The notes beneath the pieces were generated by a model. The model did no database searches. It saw only the letters and a program-made list of their open reading frames with translations, and was not told the DNA's origin. A stretch of DNA of 64,000 bases from Pacificitalea manganoxidans. GTDB taxonomy: Bacteria > Pseudomonadota > Alphaproteobacteria > Rhodobacterales > Rhodobacteraceae. A program made the position numbers and the translations under genes. Of this stretch, positions 29,959 through 37,609 are shown piece after piece. Each line of letters starts with the position of its first letter. Position 1 is the first letter of the stretch. The stretch is from assembly GCF_002504165.1 (NCBI RefSeq), contig NZ_CP021404.1, forward strand, positions 1,922,001 to 1,986,000, in the 5' to 3' direction.

Positions 29959-30346
29959 CGTGGATATTCACATCGGCGGTCGCACGTTTCAGGTGGCCTG
30001 TCAGGAGGGCGAGGAAAGCTATCTGCATTCCGCCGCCGGGATGCTCGACCGTGAAGCCGCCGTTCTGGTGGATCAGATCGGTCGCATTCCCGAAGCGCGG
30101 ATGCTGCTGATGGCCGGGCTGATGCTGGCCGATCGCACCGCCGCCTCGGAAGACAAGGTGACCGAGCTGGAAGCGGCGCTGGCCAATCGCGATGCCCGCA
30201 TCGCGGAACTGGAAAACCGCCCCGCGCCGGAGCCCGAACAGATCGAAGTGCCCGTGATCCCGCCCGAGGTCACCCAAACCTTCGCCGACCTCGCCGCCCG
30301 CGCCGAAACGCTGGCAGATCTGGCCGAGGAAAAGGCGCAGGGCTGA
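29951..30346 (+). CDS. zapA: Cell division protein ZapA
   Basis: A 131-residue ZapA, which crosslinks FtsZ filaments at the division site. The N-terminal domain has VDIHIGGRTFQVACQEGEESYLHSAA and a C-terminal coiled coil (ASEDKVTELEAALANRDARIAELE). A Pro-rich linker and another helix follow, making it longer than E. coli ZapA (109). The ATG at 29951 overlaps the previous stop. A hairpin at 30420-30448 may end the transcript. Confidence 0.87.
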   Translation: MPDVDIHIGGRTFQVACQEGEESYLHSAAGMLDREAAVLVDQIGRIPEARMLLMAGLMLADRTAASEDKVTELEAALANRDARIAELENRPAPEPEQIEVPVIPPEVTQTFADLAARAETLADLAEEKAQG

Positions 30347-30419
30347 GGGCGCGGCGGGGATGGTCACGTCGTTGGCCGTGTCGTTCCGCTGATTAAGATA
30401 CATAGCTATGACGTTACAC

Positions 30420-30448
30420 CCCCCGCAACGGTGATCCCATTGCGGGGG
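30420..30448 (+). terminator. Hairpin after zapA, probable terminator
   Basis: CCCCCGCAA pairs perfectly with TTGCGGGGG across an 11-base loop and is followed by ATTGATTTT. It lies 74 bp past the zapA stop and marks the boundary to the lower-GC segment with the nuclease gene. Confidence 0.55.
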
Positions 30449-30583
30449 ATTGATTTTGACGAACAGCGTTAGAAGCGGATTGCCATACTATATTTTCGCC
30501 CCATACGATTGAGACCGGATGACTTCTACTAAAGAGGTAAGCTTTGCCTCGTCCCGGTCAGAGGTCACTTCGCGGAGGTATTA

Positions 30584-31624
30584 ATGAGTTCTATCAGATA
30601 TTGGGCATCGCGGATGTCAGGAAAATACTCCGACCTGATGTGGTCGGAATTGGGCAGTGGGCGTCTCCGACAGGGTTGGGGGTCAAGAGCGGACCAAGAC
30701 CTTGCGATCATTCGCAGCAAAGGCAGGTCCGAAATGAACCCAAGCCAGAAGGATGCCAACCGTCACCATCGCATGGCTGGCGCACCGGGCGGTTGGCAAG
30801 CGGGAGACATAATCCTTGTGCCGAACATTCCCCGGCGGCGCATGTTTTCTCTAGCACGGGTCACGGGGCCGTATCGCTACGAACCGATGACATTGCCTGA
30901 CGGGTCTCAGGATTTCGGACATATTCGAGAGGTTGAGTTGCTTACCCAGAACGGTGTCGCGAATACCAGTCACTATGTGGGTAGCGGACTTCGCCATACA
31001 CTGACCACACGCAGCCGCACATGGGAAATACGCAAGCGCGATGAGGATTTCGCTTTTCTTCTCGATCATCTGGACGAAGCCGACCTGATCGAGGAAAGCC
31101 GTGCCACTGACCGATTTCAGCGTGTCATCGACCAAGCTGAAGAAAAGGTCATTTCCGCATTCACCGATGTTTTTCGAGACGAACTATTTCGAAACCTCGG
31201 GAAGGCAGAATGGGAGCCGGTAATTGCCAGAGCGTTGCAATCCAATTTTCCAAATGCCCAAGTCAAAAAGACTGGTGGGCCAAGCGAGCGGGACGCGGAT
31301 ATCGAGATCCTCTTTGATAACCCTATCGGCGGTGCGAACTGGATAATTGTCGTACAAGTCAAAGATTGGTCACAAAAGGCAGGTGCATCACCTGTCAAAC
31401 AATTGCGCGACGCGATCGAAACGCGAACAGTGCGCACTGACGATGGGTTGCTTGCGACACAGGTCATCGGCGCGGTGCTCGCGTTGACCGAAGCCGAGCC
31501 CTCGGATGAACTGGTCGATGCAATGGACGCATTGGAACGGGAGACAGATGTGCCCACCCAGATACTTTACGGCGAGGAGTTTCAAAAACTCATCTTGGAA
31601 GGCTTGCTTCGGGTCAGTCGCTGA
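30584..31624 (+). CDS. Mrr-type restriction endonuclease with PUA/EVE-like N-terminal domain
   Basis: A 346-residue protein with two parts. Residues about 1-145 carry YWASRMSGK, RLRQGWG (27-33), GGWQAGDIILVPN (69-81) and LARVTGPYRYEP (90-101), then HIREVELL; this D-I/V-P, V-x-GPYRY, R-x-V pattern is that of PUA/EVE-like modified-base readers. Residues about 180-346 look like an Mrr nuclease: helix EWEPVIARAL, then TGGPSERDADIEI (Asp237/Asp239) and WIIVVQVKDW (Gln258-x-Lys260), a D-QxK active site. Together they suggest a single-chain type IV, modification-dependent nuclease. Base composition is clearly less GC-rich than its neighbours. A strong GCGGAGGT site precedes the ATG. Confidence 0.72.
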   Translation: MSSIRYWASRMSGKYSDLMWSELGSGRLRQGWGSRADQDLAIIRSKGRSEMNPSQKDANRHHRMAGAPGGWQAGDIILVPNIPRRRMFSLARVTGPYRYEPMTLPDGSQDFGHIREVELLTQNGVANTSHYVGSGLRHTLTTRSRTWEIRKRDEDFAFLLDHLDEADLIEESRATDRFQRVIDQAEEKVISAFTDVFRDELFRNLGKAEWEPVIARALQSNFPNAQVKKTGGPSERDADIEILFDNPIGGANWIIVVQVKDWSQKAGASPVKQLRDAIETRTVRTDDGLLATQVIGAVLALTEAEPSDELVDAMDALERETDVPTQILYGEEFQKLILEGLLRVSR

Positions 31625-31712
31625 ACGCGGTTACCACCGTGCCGTCACATGACAGCCGTGACGACCGATGCCGGACCGTCGATCAACCCGCGAAAAACCG
31701 GCTCAGCCCACC

Positions 31713-32186
31713 TCAGCGGCTGATCGTCACCTGATTTTCGACGCCCTGCACCACGATGCGGCGGATGCCGGCGAGGTCTTGGTTCGACAGGAAGGTGGCG
31801 GCGCTCACTTCGCGCGAGGGCTGGGAGCCGACGCGGGTGGTGGTGATCGGCGGCCAGGCGCGGAATTCCAGCACGAGGGTATCGGCGGGCATGTCGGCGG
31901 TGCGGGGTAGGGGCAGCAGGTCGGTTTCCCACCAGCCTTGGCTGGTCGGGGTGCCGAGCGCGGTGATGATCGCGCCATCGGGCATACGGTCTGCGCTCAA
32001 CCCGGTGACGGCCTGCACCTTGGGCCGGCCATCGACGGGGGTCAGCGACACCGGGGTCAGCCCTTCGGTGGCGGTGGATTCCGGACCGCCGAACCAGTTG
32101 AACGGGTTCAGGCGGCTTTCGCGCACGGTGGCGCATCCGCTCAGCAGCATCGCGGCGGTGAGACCCGCCAGCATCGTCTTGGTCAT
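31713..32186 (-). CDS. Putative lipoprotein of unknown function
   Basis: A 157-residue protein with a lipoprotein signal (TKTMLAGLTAAMLLSGCATV; lipobox LSGC, Cys18), so it is anchored to a membrane facing the periplasm. The mature part begins RESRLNPFNWFGG and is mainly beta-rich with no known motif. The pattern resembles conserved Rhodobacterales lipoproteins seen near sufE, but I cannot name a function. It converges on the nuclease gene and is divergent from sufE. Confidence 0.82.
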   Translation of the reverse strand: MTKTMLAGLTAAMLLSGCATVRESRLNPFNWFGGPESTATEGLTPVSLTPVDGRPKVQAVTGLSADRMPDGAIITALGTPTSQGWWETDLLPLPRTADMPADTLVLEFRAWPPITTTRVGSQPSREVSAATFLSNQDLAGIRRIVVQGVENQVTISR

Positions 32187-32321
32187 GTCCCGTCCCTCGT
32201 CTTTGATCCCCGGAATAGCCCAGTGCGGGGGCGTTGAAAACCCTTCGCGGGCTGGACCTTCGCGGGCGTGGCGCTTAGGTCTCGCAGGCAGAGTATCGTC
32301 AGCGGCAACAGGGGGTCCGAC

Positions 32322-32747
32322 ATGGCCAGCGCAGCGTTCGAAGAGATTGTCGAAACCTTCGAGTTTCTGGACGACTGGGAGGACCGCTATCGCCATGTGA
32401 TCGAGATGGGTCGCGATTTTCCGCCGCTCGACGACGCCCTGAAAGTGCCCGCGACCAAGGTCGATGGCTGCGCCAGTCAGGTCTGGATCCATCCGCGCAT
32501 TGAGGGCGAAGGCGCCGAGGCGGTGTTTGATTTCGCCGGAGAAAGCGATGCGATGATCGTGCGTGGCCTGATCGCGATCCTACATGCGCTCTATGCCGGG
32601 GAACGGGTCGGGCAGGTGCTGGAGATCGACGCGCTGGCGCAATTGCGGCGGCTGGGGTTGGAAGATCACCTGTCGGCGCAGCGGTCCAACGGCGTGCGCG
32701 CCATGATTGCCCGCATCCGCGAGGTCAGCGCCGCGCAACTTGCCTGA
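32322..32747 (+). CDS. sufE: SufE-type Fe-S cluster assembly sulfur acceptor
   Basis: A 141-residue SufE. The sulfur-accepting Cys is residue 50 in KVDGCASQVW, in the family context. Other blocks are FEFLDDWEDRYRHVIEMGRDFPPL and IVRGLIAILHALYAG. It takes persulfide from the SufS cysteine desulfurase and hands it to the SufBCD scaffold. No other suf gene is in the window, so it stands alone here. Confidence 0.93.
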   Translation: MASAAFEEIVETFEFLDDWEDRYRHVIEMGRDFPPLDDALKVPATKVDGCASQVWIHPRIEGEGAEAVFDFAGESDAMIVRGLIAILHALYAGERVGQVLEIDALAQLRRLGLEDHLSAQRSNGVRAMIARIREVSAAQLA

Positions 32748-32756
32748 CGGCGTGGC

Positions 32757-33479
32757 TCAAACCCCCGCAAGCGCTGTCGCCAGATCCCCGTAGCCGGTCG
32801 CGCGCCGCTCATAGGCCAGCCCCAGCCGCCGGGCGCAGTCCTGCGCGTGGCGGTCCAGTGCCGGGTCGTCCGTCTGCGCCAGATAGACCAGCGTGCGGTA
32901 ATGGCCGAAATACATGTCCCGCAGCTGCGGATGACGGTCGAGGCCCAGCGGCTCCCACACGAACGCATCGAACTGCCGGGCAAGGAAATCCGTCAGGTAG
33001 AACGCGTCGATTTCGTCCCGCGCGGCAAAGCGGTCGAGCCCGTCGAAAAAGGCGTAGCAATGCGGCCCGGCGATCATCTCCACCCCCATCTCGGCGCAGG
33101 CGGTCTGGAGCGTGCCGCCAGTGCCGCAATCGGCATAGGCCACGAAGATCCGCTCATAATGGGCGCGGTGGCGGGTGACGGCGTCGCGCACGGCAGGCGT
33201 GATGCGGTCGGGGTGGTTATGCAGGATCGCGGGCAGGCAGGTCAGCGCCAGGTGATCCCAGCCATTGGCGCGCTTCAGCGCAAGGATTTCATGGGCCAGC
33301 GCCCCGCAGGCAATCACCAGAACGCGCGCCCGGTCCGCTGCCGGATCAGACGCCATGCCATGCCGAGTCAGATGCGCGTCGTCGGGTGCGGCATCGGCAA
33401 GAGCATCGGGCGCAGCTTCCGGGGCACTGTCGCGCAGGCCGCTGGGGCCGGAGCCGGGATCAGGGCCGAGGTCCGCCAT
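32757..33479 (-). CDS. DUF1638 family protein
   Basis: A 240-residue protein of the DUF1638 family (function unknown). The first 45 residues are low-complexity, and an internal start at residue 42 is possible. The core is RVLVIACGALAHEILALKR, then LPAILHNHPDRITPAV, IFVAYADCGTGG and GPHCYAFFDG, with conserved Cys/His residues that could bind metal. DUF1638 genes often sit with corrinoid methyltransferase genes, and here the corrinoid protein gene is two genes upstream on the same strand. It starts 3 bp after the small membrane protein gene. Confidence 0.85.
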   Translation of the reverse strand: MADLGPDPGSGPSGLRDSAPEAAPDALADAAPDDAHLTRHGMASDPAADRARVLVIACGALAHEILALKRANGWDHLALTCLPAILHNHPDRITPAVRDAVTRHRAHYERIFVAYADCGTGGTLQTACAEMGVEMIAGPHCYAFFDGLDRFAARDEIDAFYLTDFLARQFDAFVWEPLGLDRHPQLRDMYFGHYRTLVYLAQTDDPALDRHAQDCARRLGLAYERRATGYGDLATALAGV

Positions 33480-33482
33480 TGC

Positions 33483-33656
33483 TCAGCGGCCACGCCGCCA
33501 CGCCAACCGCAGCACCAAGGCCAGCCCCAGCGCGCCGCCCATCAGGGCAGGCAGGGCCGACGGGCCCAGTTGCGATACGGCCAGCAGCGTCAGACCGGCG
33601 GCGGTGATCACCAGTCCCAGCAGCAGAAGAAACGGAATGAGGGGTGCGTGTTCCAT
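33483..33656 (-). CDS. 57-residue membrane protein between DUF1638 and the corrinoid gene
   Basis: A short frame from ATG at 33656 to TGA at 33483-33485, coding 57 residues. It has two hydrophobic helices (PLIPFLLLLGLVITAAGLTL and LPALMGGALGLALVLRL) and a basic C-terminal tail (AWRRGR), so it is a small inner-membrane protein with the tail probably in the cytoplasm. The 3-bp gap to the DUF1638 gene and clean codon use support it as real. The function is unknown. Confidence 0.7.
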   Translation of the reverse strand: MEHAPLIPFLLLLGLVITAAGLTLLAVSQLGPSALPALMGGALGLALVLRLAWRRGR

Positions 33657-33880
33657 ATCACCAATGTGGGCAGATGCGCGCGGCGATCAAGGCATCACAG
33701 GCACCTGTCGCCGGAACCGGCCGGCTTTCGCCCGAGCAATGGTGTCGGAGCGGGCCGCTACCCGCCGACGCCGTTTGCCCGGATTGCTGTATTGGGGTGC
33801 AGGTGGCAGTGCGGGACCACCGAGGGATGGGGGCCGGGCAGCGCGCCTGCGCCACCGGCCCCGGCATGAGGGCCTAAGGG

Positions 33881-34582
33881 TCAGGCGCGGGCCTGATTGT
33901 GCTTCCGCGCGATGAACTCCTTCGCCGTTTCCACGGCCACGGCGGCATCGCGGCAATAGGCGTCGGCCCCGATCGCGCGGCCAAATTCCTCGTTCAGCGG
34001 CGCGCCGCCGACCAGCACGATGTAATCGTCGCGGATGCCTTGCTCCTTCATCGTGTCGATCACGACCTTCATATAGGGCATGGTCGTGGTCAGCAGGGCG
34101 GACATGCCGACGATATCGGCATCCTCTGCCCGCGCGGTGTCGAGGTAATTCTCCACCGGGTTGTTGATGCCCAGATCGACAATATCGAAGCCTGCGCCCT
34201 CCATCATCATGGCGACGAGGTTCTTGCCAATGTCGTGGATGTCGCCCTTGACGGTGCCGATCACCATCTTGCCCATCTTCGGCGCGCCGGTTTCGGCCAG
34301 AAGCGGCTTGAGGATGTTCATGCCTTCCTTCATCGCGCCTGCGGCCAGCAGCACTTCGGGCACGAACAGGATGCCATCGCGGAAATCGTTGCCGACGATG
34401 GTCATGCCCGCGACGAGCGCTTCGGTCAGGATGCGATAGGGCTCCCAGCCGCGCTCCAGCAGGATGTTCACCGCTTCCGCGATCTCGTCCTTCATGCCGT
34501 CGTAGAGGTCGTCCATCATCTGCGGGACAAGTTCATCATCGGGCAGTTCGGACAGGATCAGATCGTCTTCTTCGTCGGACAT
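33881..34582 (-). CDS. Corrinoid (B12-binding) methyl-carrier protein
   Basis: A 233-residue two-domain corrinoid protein. The N-terminal helical cap domain (about 20-100) resembles the B12-binding-2 domain (EAVNILLERGWEPYRILTEALVAGM; ILFVPEVLLAAGAMKEGM). The C-terminal Rossmann domain has the cobalt ligand His116 in GDIHDIGKN, then LGINNPVENYL, SALLTTTM and LVGGAPLNEEFG. It carries a methyl group on cobalamin between methyltransferases. With bmt at 35990-37006 it fits the split methionine synthase known in Rhodobacterales; the MttB-like protein could also use it. It starts at 34582, divergent from the radical SAM gene. Confidence 0.92.
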   Translation of the reverse strand: MSDEEDDLILSELPDDELVPQMMDDLYDGMKDEIAEAVNILLERGWEPYRILTEALVAGMTIVGNDFRDGILFVPEVLLAAGAMKEGMNILKPLLAETGAPKMGKMVIGTVKGDIHDIGKNLVAMMMEGAGFDIVDLGINNPVENYLDTARAEDADIVGMSALLTTTMPYMKVVIDTMKEQGIRDDYIVLVGGAPLNEEFGRAIGADAYCRDAAVAVETAKEFIARKHNQARA

Positions 34583-34673
34583 TTGGGCGTCTCCGTTGAT
34601 CGGGCCGGGCGGCGGGCTGGGCCTGCGCCGCGGCGGGAATGGTGGGGTTTTCTCACGCGATGGCAAGCGGGGC

Positions 34674-34703
34674 TTGCAGCGTGTTCTCATTTCGTTCTAA
34701 TTT
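34674..34703 (+). promoter_or_regulatory. LexA-regulated promoter of the radical SAM gene
   Basis: GTTCTCATTTCGTTC at 34683-34697 is an exact match to the alphaproteobacterial SOS box GTTC-N7-GTTC. It lies between a possible -35 (TTGCAG, 34674-34679) and -10 (TAATTT, 34698-34703) with an 18-base spacer, an ideal place for repression by LexA. The box is seen directly; promoter and binding are inferred. Confidence 0.7.
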
Positions 34704-34787
34704 GACGGACCGCCGCATCGGGCGGTGGGCGGAGCGGCGCGGCGGGCGCGCCACCCGCATTCGACGCCAAGCGCGGAGGGCTGTCGC

Positions 34788-35867
34788 ATGGATCAGCGCG
34801 AGATCGACAAGGACCGCCGCCGCGGACGCGCGGCCACCAGCAACGACGTCGGCCGGTTCGAGCCGCAGACCCGCGTCGCGATCCATGACGGCTGGGACCG
34901 GGACGAAGACCTGCCGCCCCTGCGCACCGAAGTTGCCGTAGAGCGCCCGCGCCGGGTGATCACGCGCAACACCTCGCCCGATGTGGGGTTCGACCGGTCG
35001 GTCAATCCCTATCGCGGCTGCGAACATGGCTGCATCTATTGCTTTGCCCGTCCGACCCATGCCTTTCTGGGCCTGTCGCCGGGGCTGGATTTCGAAACCC
35101 GGCTGATCGCCCGTCCCGCCGCGCCGGAGCAACTGGCACGGGAACTGTCGGCGAAGCGCTATCAGGTCGCGCCGCTGGCCTTTGGCACCAATACCGATCC
35201 CTATCAGCCGATCGAGGGGGAGCGCGCCATCATGCGCGGCTGTCTGGAGGTTCTGGCCGAGTTTCGCCATCCGGTCACCATCGTGACCAAGGGCACGCTG
35301 ATCGAGCGCGACATCGACATTCTGCGCGACCTGGCCGCCGACAATCTGGTGCGGGTGGGCATTTCCGTGACCACGCTCGACCCGGCGCTGTCGCGCGCAA
35401 TGGAGCCGCGCGTGCCCGCGCCCGCCCGCCGCCTGCGCAGCATCGAACGGCTGAGCGCTGCGGGAATTCCGGTGCGTGTCATGGCCTCGCCCATGATCCC
35501 GGCGCTGACCGATCACGAGCTGGAGCCGATTTTGGAGGCCGCGCGGGATGCGGGCGCGCAGGCGGCGTCCTACATCGTGCTGCGGCTCCCACGGGAGGTC
35601 AGCGGGCTGTTTCAGGACTGGCTGGCCGACGCGCGCCCCGACCGCGCGGCGCGGGTGATGGCCCGCGTCCGCGAGATGCATGGCGGGCGCGATTACGACC
35701 CGGACTGGGGCAAACGGATGCGCGGCGAAGGGCCGTTCGCCAAGCTGCTGGCGGCGCGGTTCGATTTGGCGGTGAAGCGTCTGGGTCTGGCGACCGCGCT
35801 GCCGCCGCTCGATTGCGCTAAATTCCGGGTGCCGCCGCGCCAAGGCGACCAGCTGAGCCTGTTCTGA
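34788..35867 (+). CDS. PA0069-family radical SAM protein (SplB-like)
   Basis: A 359-residue radical SAM enzyme. The iron-sulfur triad is Cys78-x3-Cys82-x2-Cys85 in RGCEHGCIYCFARPTH. Further blocks are GTNTDPYQPIEGERAIMRGCLEVL and VTIVTKGTLIERD, matching the PA0069/Rv2578c group distantly related to spore photoproduct lyase. The reaction is unknown. The ATG at 34788 has GCGGAGGG before it. An exact LexA box lies about 90 bp upstream, which points to a role in DNA damage. Confidence 0.9.
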   Translation: MDQREIDKDRRRGRAATSNDVGRFEPQTRVAIHDGWDRDEDLPPLRTEVAVERPRRVITRNTSPDVGFDRSVNPYRGCEHGCIYCFARPTHAFLGLSPGLDFETRLIARPAAPEQLARELSAKRYQVAPLAFGTNTDPYQPIEGERAIMRGCLEVLAEFRHPVTIVTKGTLIERDIDILRDLAADNLVRVGISVTTLDPALSRAMEPRVPAPARRLRSIERLSAAGIPVRVMASPMIPALTDHELEPILEAARDAGAQAASYIVLRLPREVSGLFQDWLADARPDRAARVMARVREMHGGRDYDPDWGKRMRGEGPFAKLLAARFDLAVKRLGLATALPPLDCAKFRVPPRQGDQLSLF

Positions 35868-35989
35868 GCCACGCGCGCGCGCGTGCGCCACGCCCCGATA
35901 CAGGGCGCGACGCAGGGTGTGACACTGGGCCCGTGGCCCGGCGTGAGGAGAAAACGCGCGCGGCGACATCACTGTGACCCGGTGCCGGA

Positions 35990-37006
35990 TCAGCCGCGAC
36001 GACGGCGACGGCGGGCCGGAGCTTCGCCCCCGGCGCCGGGCTCGGTGCCGTCGCTGGGCGAGGAGAATCCGCCAAGCCGGTCGGCGATATGTTCCAGCGT
36101 CGGACGCGCGCCGGGGGTATGCGCCTCCAGCGCGGCACGCATGGCCGACAGATGTTCGGGCGTCGTGCCGCAGCAGCCGCCGATGATCCGCGCACCGCTG
36201 TCCCGCGCCATGCAGGCATATTCCGCCATCAGTTCCGGCGTGCCGTTATAATGGATGTGGCCGTCGACATATTTCGGGATGCCCGCGTTGCCCTTGGCCA
36301 CCACCGGCAGATCCGGTGCCTGCGCGGAGAAGCCCAGCACGGTGCGCAGCAGGTCGGACGCGCCGACGCCGCAATTGGCGCCGAAGGCCACCGGCTTATG
36401 ATCGAGCTTATCGACCATCGCCACCATATCCGAGGAGGTCAGCCCCATCATCGTGCGCCCGGCAGTGTCGAAGCTCATCGTCCCGGCCCAAGGCATGCCT
36501 GCCAGTTTCGCGGCTTCGGCGGCGGCAGCGTATTCCTCGGGCGCGCTGATCGTTTCGACCCAAAGCACGTCTGCGCCGCCTTCTTTCAGACCTTCGGCCT
36601 GTTCGTGGAACATCTCGACAGCGCTGGCATGGGTGAGCGGACCCATCGGGGCCATGATCTCGCCCGTCGGACCCATCGAGCCCGCGACGATGACGGTGCG
36701 GTCCTGCTTATCCGCGATCTCGCGCCCGATAGCGGCGCCAAGGCGGTTCAACTCGCGAACGCGGTCCTGCGCATCGTGCAGCTTCAGCCGTGCGGCGGTG
36801 CCACCGAAGGTGTTGGTCAGGAAGATGTCAGAACCTGCGTCGATCGCGCCTTTGTAAAGCGCGGTGATGCGGTCGGGGTGATCGACGTTCCACAATTCGG
36901 GCGCGTCGCCCGATTGCAGACCCATATTGAACAGGGTGGTCCCGGTGGCCCCGTCGGTCAGCAGCCAGTCGCGGGTTTCGAGCAGGCGGGTCAGGGCATC
37001 GGTCAT
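35990..37006 (-). CDS. bmt: Homocysteine S-methyltransferase (Bmt type; split methionine synthase subunit)
   Basis: A 338-residue zinc-dependent homocysteine methyltransferase domain protein. The fold starts WLLTDGATGTTLFNMGL. The zinc ligands are Cys212 in GANCGVG and Cys278-Cys279 in IGGCCGTTPEHL. It has no B12 or folate domain, and ends in a basic tail (ARRRRRRG). Annotated as betaine-homocysteine methyltransferase in many genomes, but in Rhodobacterales such proteins are thought to form the homocysteine part of a split MetH. The corrinoid protein at 33881-34582 supports this. A 200-bp leader with two stable hairpins precedes it. Confidence 0.87.
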   Translation of the reverse strand: MTDALTRLLETRDWLLTDGATGTTLFNMGLQSGDAPELWNVDHPDRITALYKGAIDAGSDIFLTNTFGGTAARLKLHDAQDRVRELNRLGAAIGREIADKQDRTVIVAGSMGPTGEIMAPMGPLTHASAVEMFHEQAEGLKEGGADVLWVETISAPEEYAAAAEAAKLAGMPWAGTMSFDTAGRTMMGLTSSDMVAMVDKLDHKPVAFGANCGVGASDLLRTVLGFSAQAPDLPVVAKGNAGIPKYVDGHIHYNGTPELMAEYACMARDSGARIIGGCCGTTPEHLSAMRAALEAHTPGARPTLEHIADRLGGFSSPSDGTEPGAGGEAPARRRRRRG

Positions 37007-37030
37007 GGGGCGCCTTTCTGGTCGGTCACG

Positions 37031-37096
37031 GTCGGCCGGTTCAGCGGCGCGCCGGCCGACGGACACGAGAACTCCCGCGTGCCGCGCACGGGGGAG
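37031..37096 (-). promoter_or_regulatory. Structured leader of bmt (two stable hairpins)
   Basis: Hairpin one: CTCCC-G-CGTGC / GCACG-G-GGGAG at 37072-37096, a 10-bp stem with one G-G mismatch and a CGC loop. Hairpin two: GTCGGCCGG / CCGGCCGAC at 37031-37060, a perfect 9-bp stem with a 12-base loop. Both lie in the transcribed leader between bmt and the DUF1476 gene. I could not match known SAM, SAH or cobalamin riboswitch consensus, so the role is open. Confidence 0.45.
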
Positions 37097-37173
37097 GGTT
37101 GCAAAATGATCCCGCCCCTCTGCCACGGACGCTCGCCCGAGGCAAATTCATATTGGTCATAACGATCATGAGC

Positions 37174-37205
37174 CGGAGCGCGGCAAGCTGTCCTGCCGCG
37201 CTCCG
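37174..37205 (-). terminator. Hairpin after the DUF1476 gene
   Basis: CGGAGCGCGGCA pairs perfectly with TGCCGCGCTCCG (12 bp, 8-base loop). It starts 23 bp past the DUF1476 stop. There is no T run on the minus strand, so it may be a weak terminator or an mRNA-end stabiliser. Confidence 0.5.
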
Positions 37206-37228
37206 ATTTACCTCGCGGTGATGCGGGC

Positions 37229-37543
37229 TCAGTTCTCTTCGAGAAGCTGTGCCTTGGCGCGGGCCATCAACTCGACCATCTTGCTGCGCAGGGTGGTTTC
37301 GTCGGTTTTGTCACCCAGATCGGCCTTGACCTTGCGGTAGACATCTTCGTCGCCGGCTTCTTCGAAATCGGCGCGGATCACGTCGCGGGCATAGGCGGTG
37401 GCGTCATCGCCGCTTTTGCCCAGCAGATCGGCGGCCCACAGACCCAGCAGCTTGTTGCGGCGGGCCTCGGCCTTGAACTGCATCTCGGCGTCATGGGCGA
37501 ACTTGTTCTCGAACGCCTTCTCGCGGTCGTCGAATGTGGACAT
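37229..37543 (-). CDS. DUF1476 protein, F1-ATPase inhibitor zeta subunit type
   Basis: A 104-residue four-helix protein. The N-terminus STFDDREKAFENKFAHDAEMQFKAEARRNKLLGLWAA-like pattern is diagnostic of DUF1476. The rest (FEEAGDEDVYRKVKADL; TLRSKMVELMARAKAQLLEE) also fits. In Paracoccus denitrificans this family is the zeta subunit that blocks ATP hydrolysis by the F1Fo-ATP synthase through its N-terminal segment. Inhibitor potency varies among alphaproteobacteria, so activity here is inferred. Confidence 0.88.
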   Translation of the reverse strand: MSTFDDREKAFENKFAHDAEMQFKAEARRNKLLGLWAADLLGKSGDDATAYARDVIRADFEEAGDEDVYRKVKADLGDKTDETTLRSKMVELMARAKAQLLEEN

Positions 37544-37609
37544 GGCGGAAACTCCTCAGTGTTTGGCCCATCTTTACGGGAGCGCGGCGCCATTGCCTAG
37601 AGCCTGCGG

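Noticed and set aside
30347-30583. 6S RNA after zapA, as found in other proteobacteria
   Set aside because: The gap has one hairpin but not the long, bulged rod of about 160-180 bases, and no 5-formyltetrahydrofolate cyclo-ligase gene follows.
33657-33880. Possible cobalamin riboswitch between the corrinoid gene and the small membrane protein gene
   Set aside because: The GC-rich gap has inverted repeats, but I could not find the B12 box or the core of the cobalamin element, and it lies downstream of the corrinoid gene.
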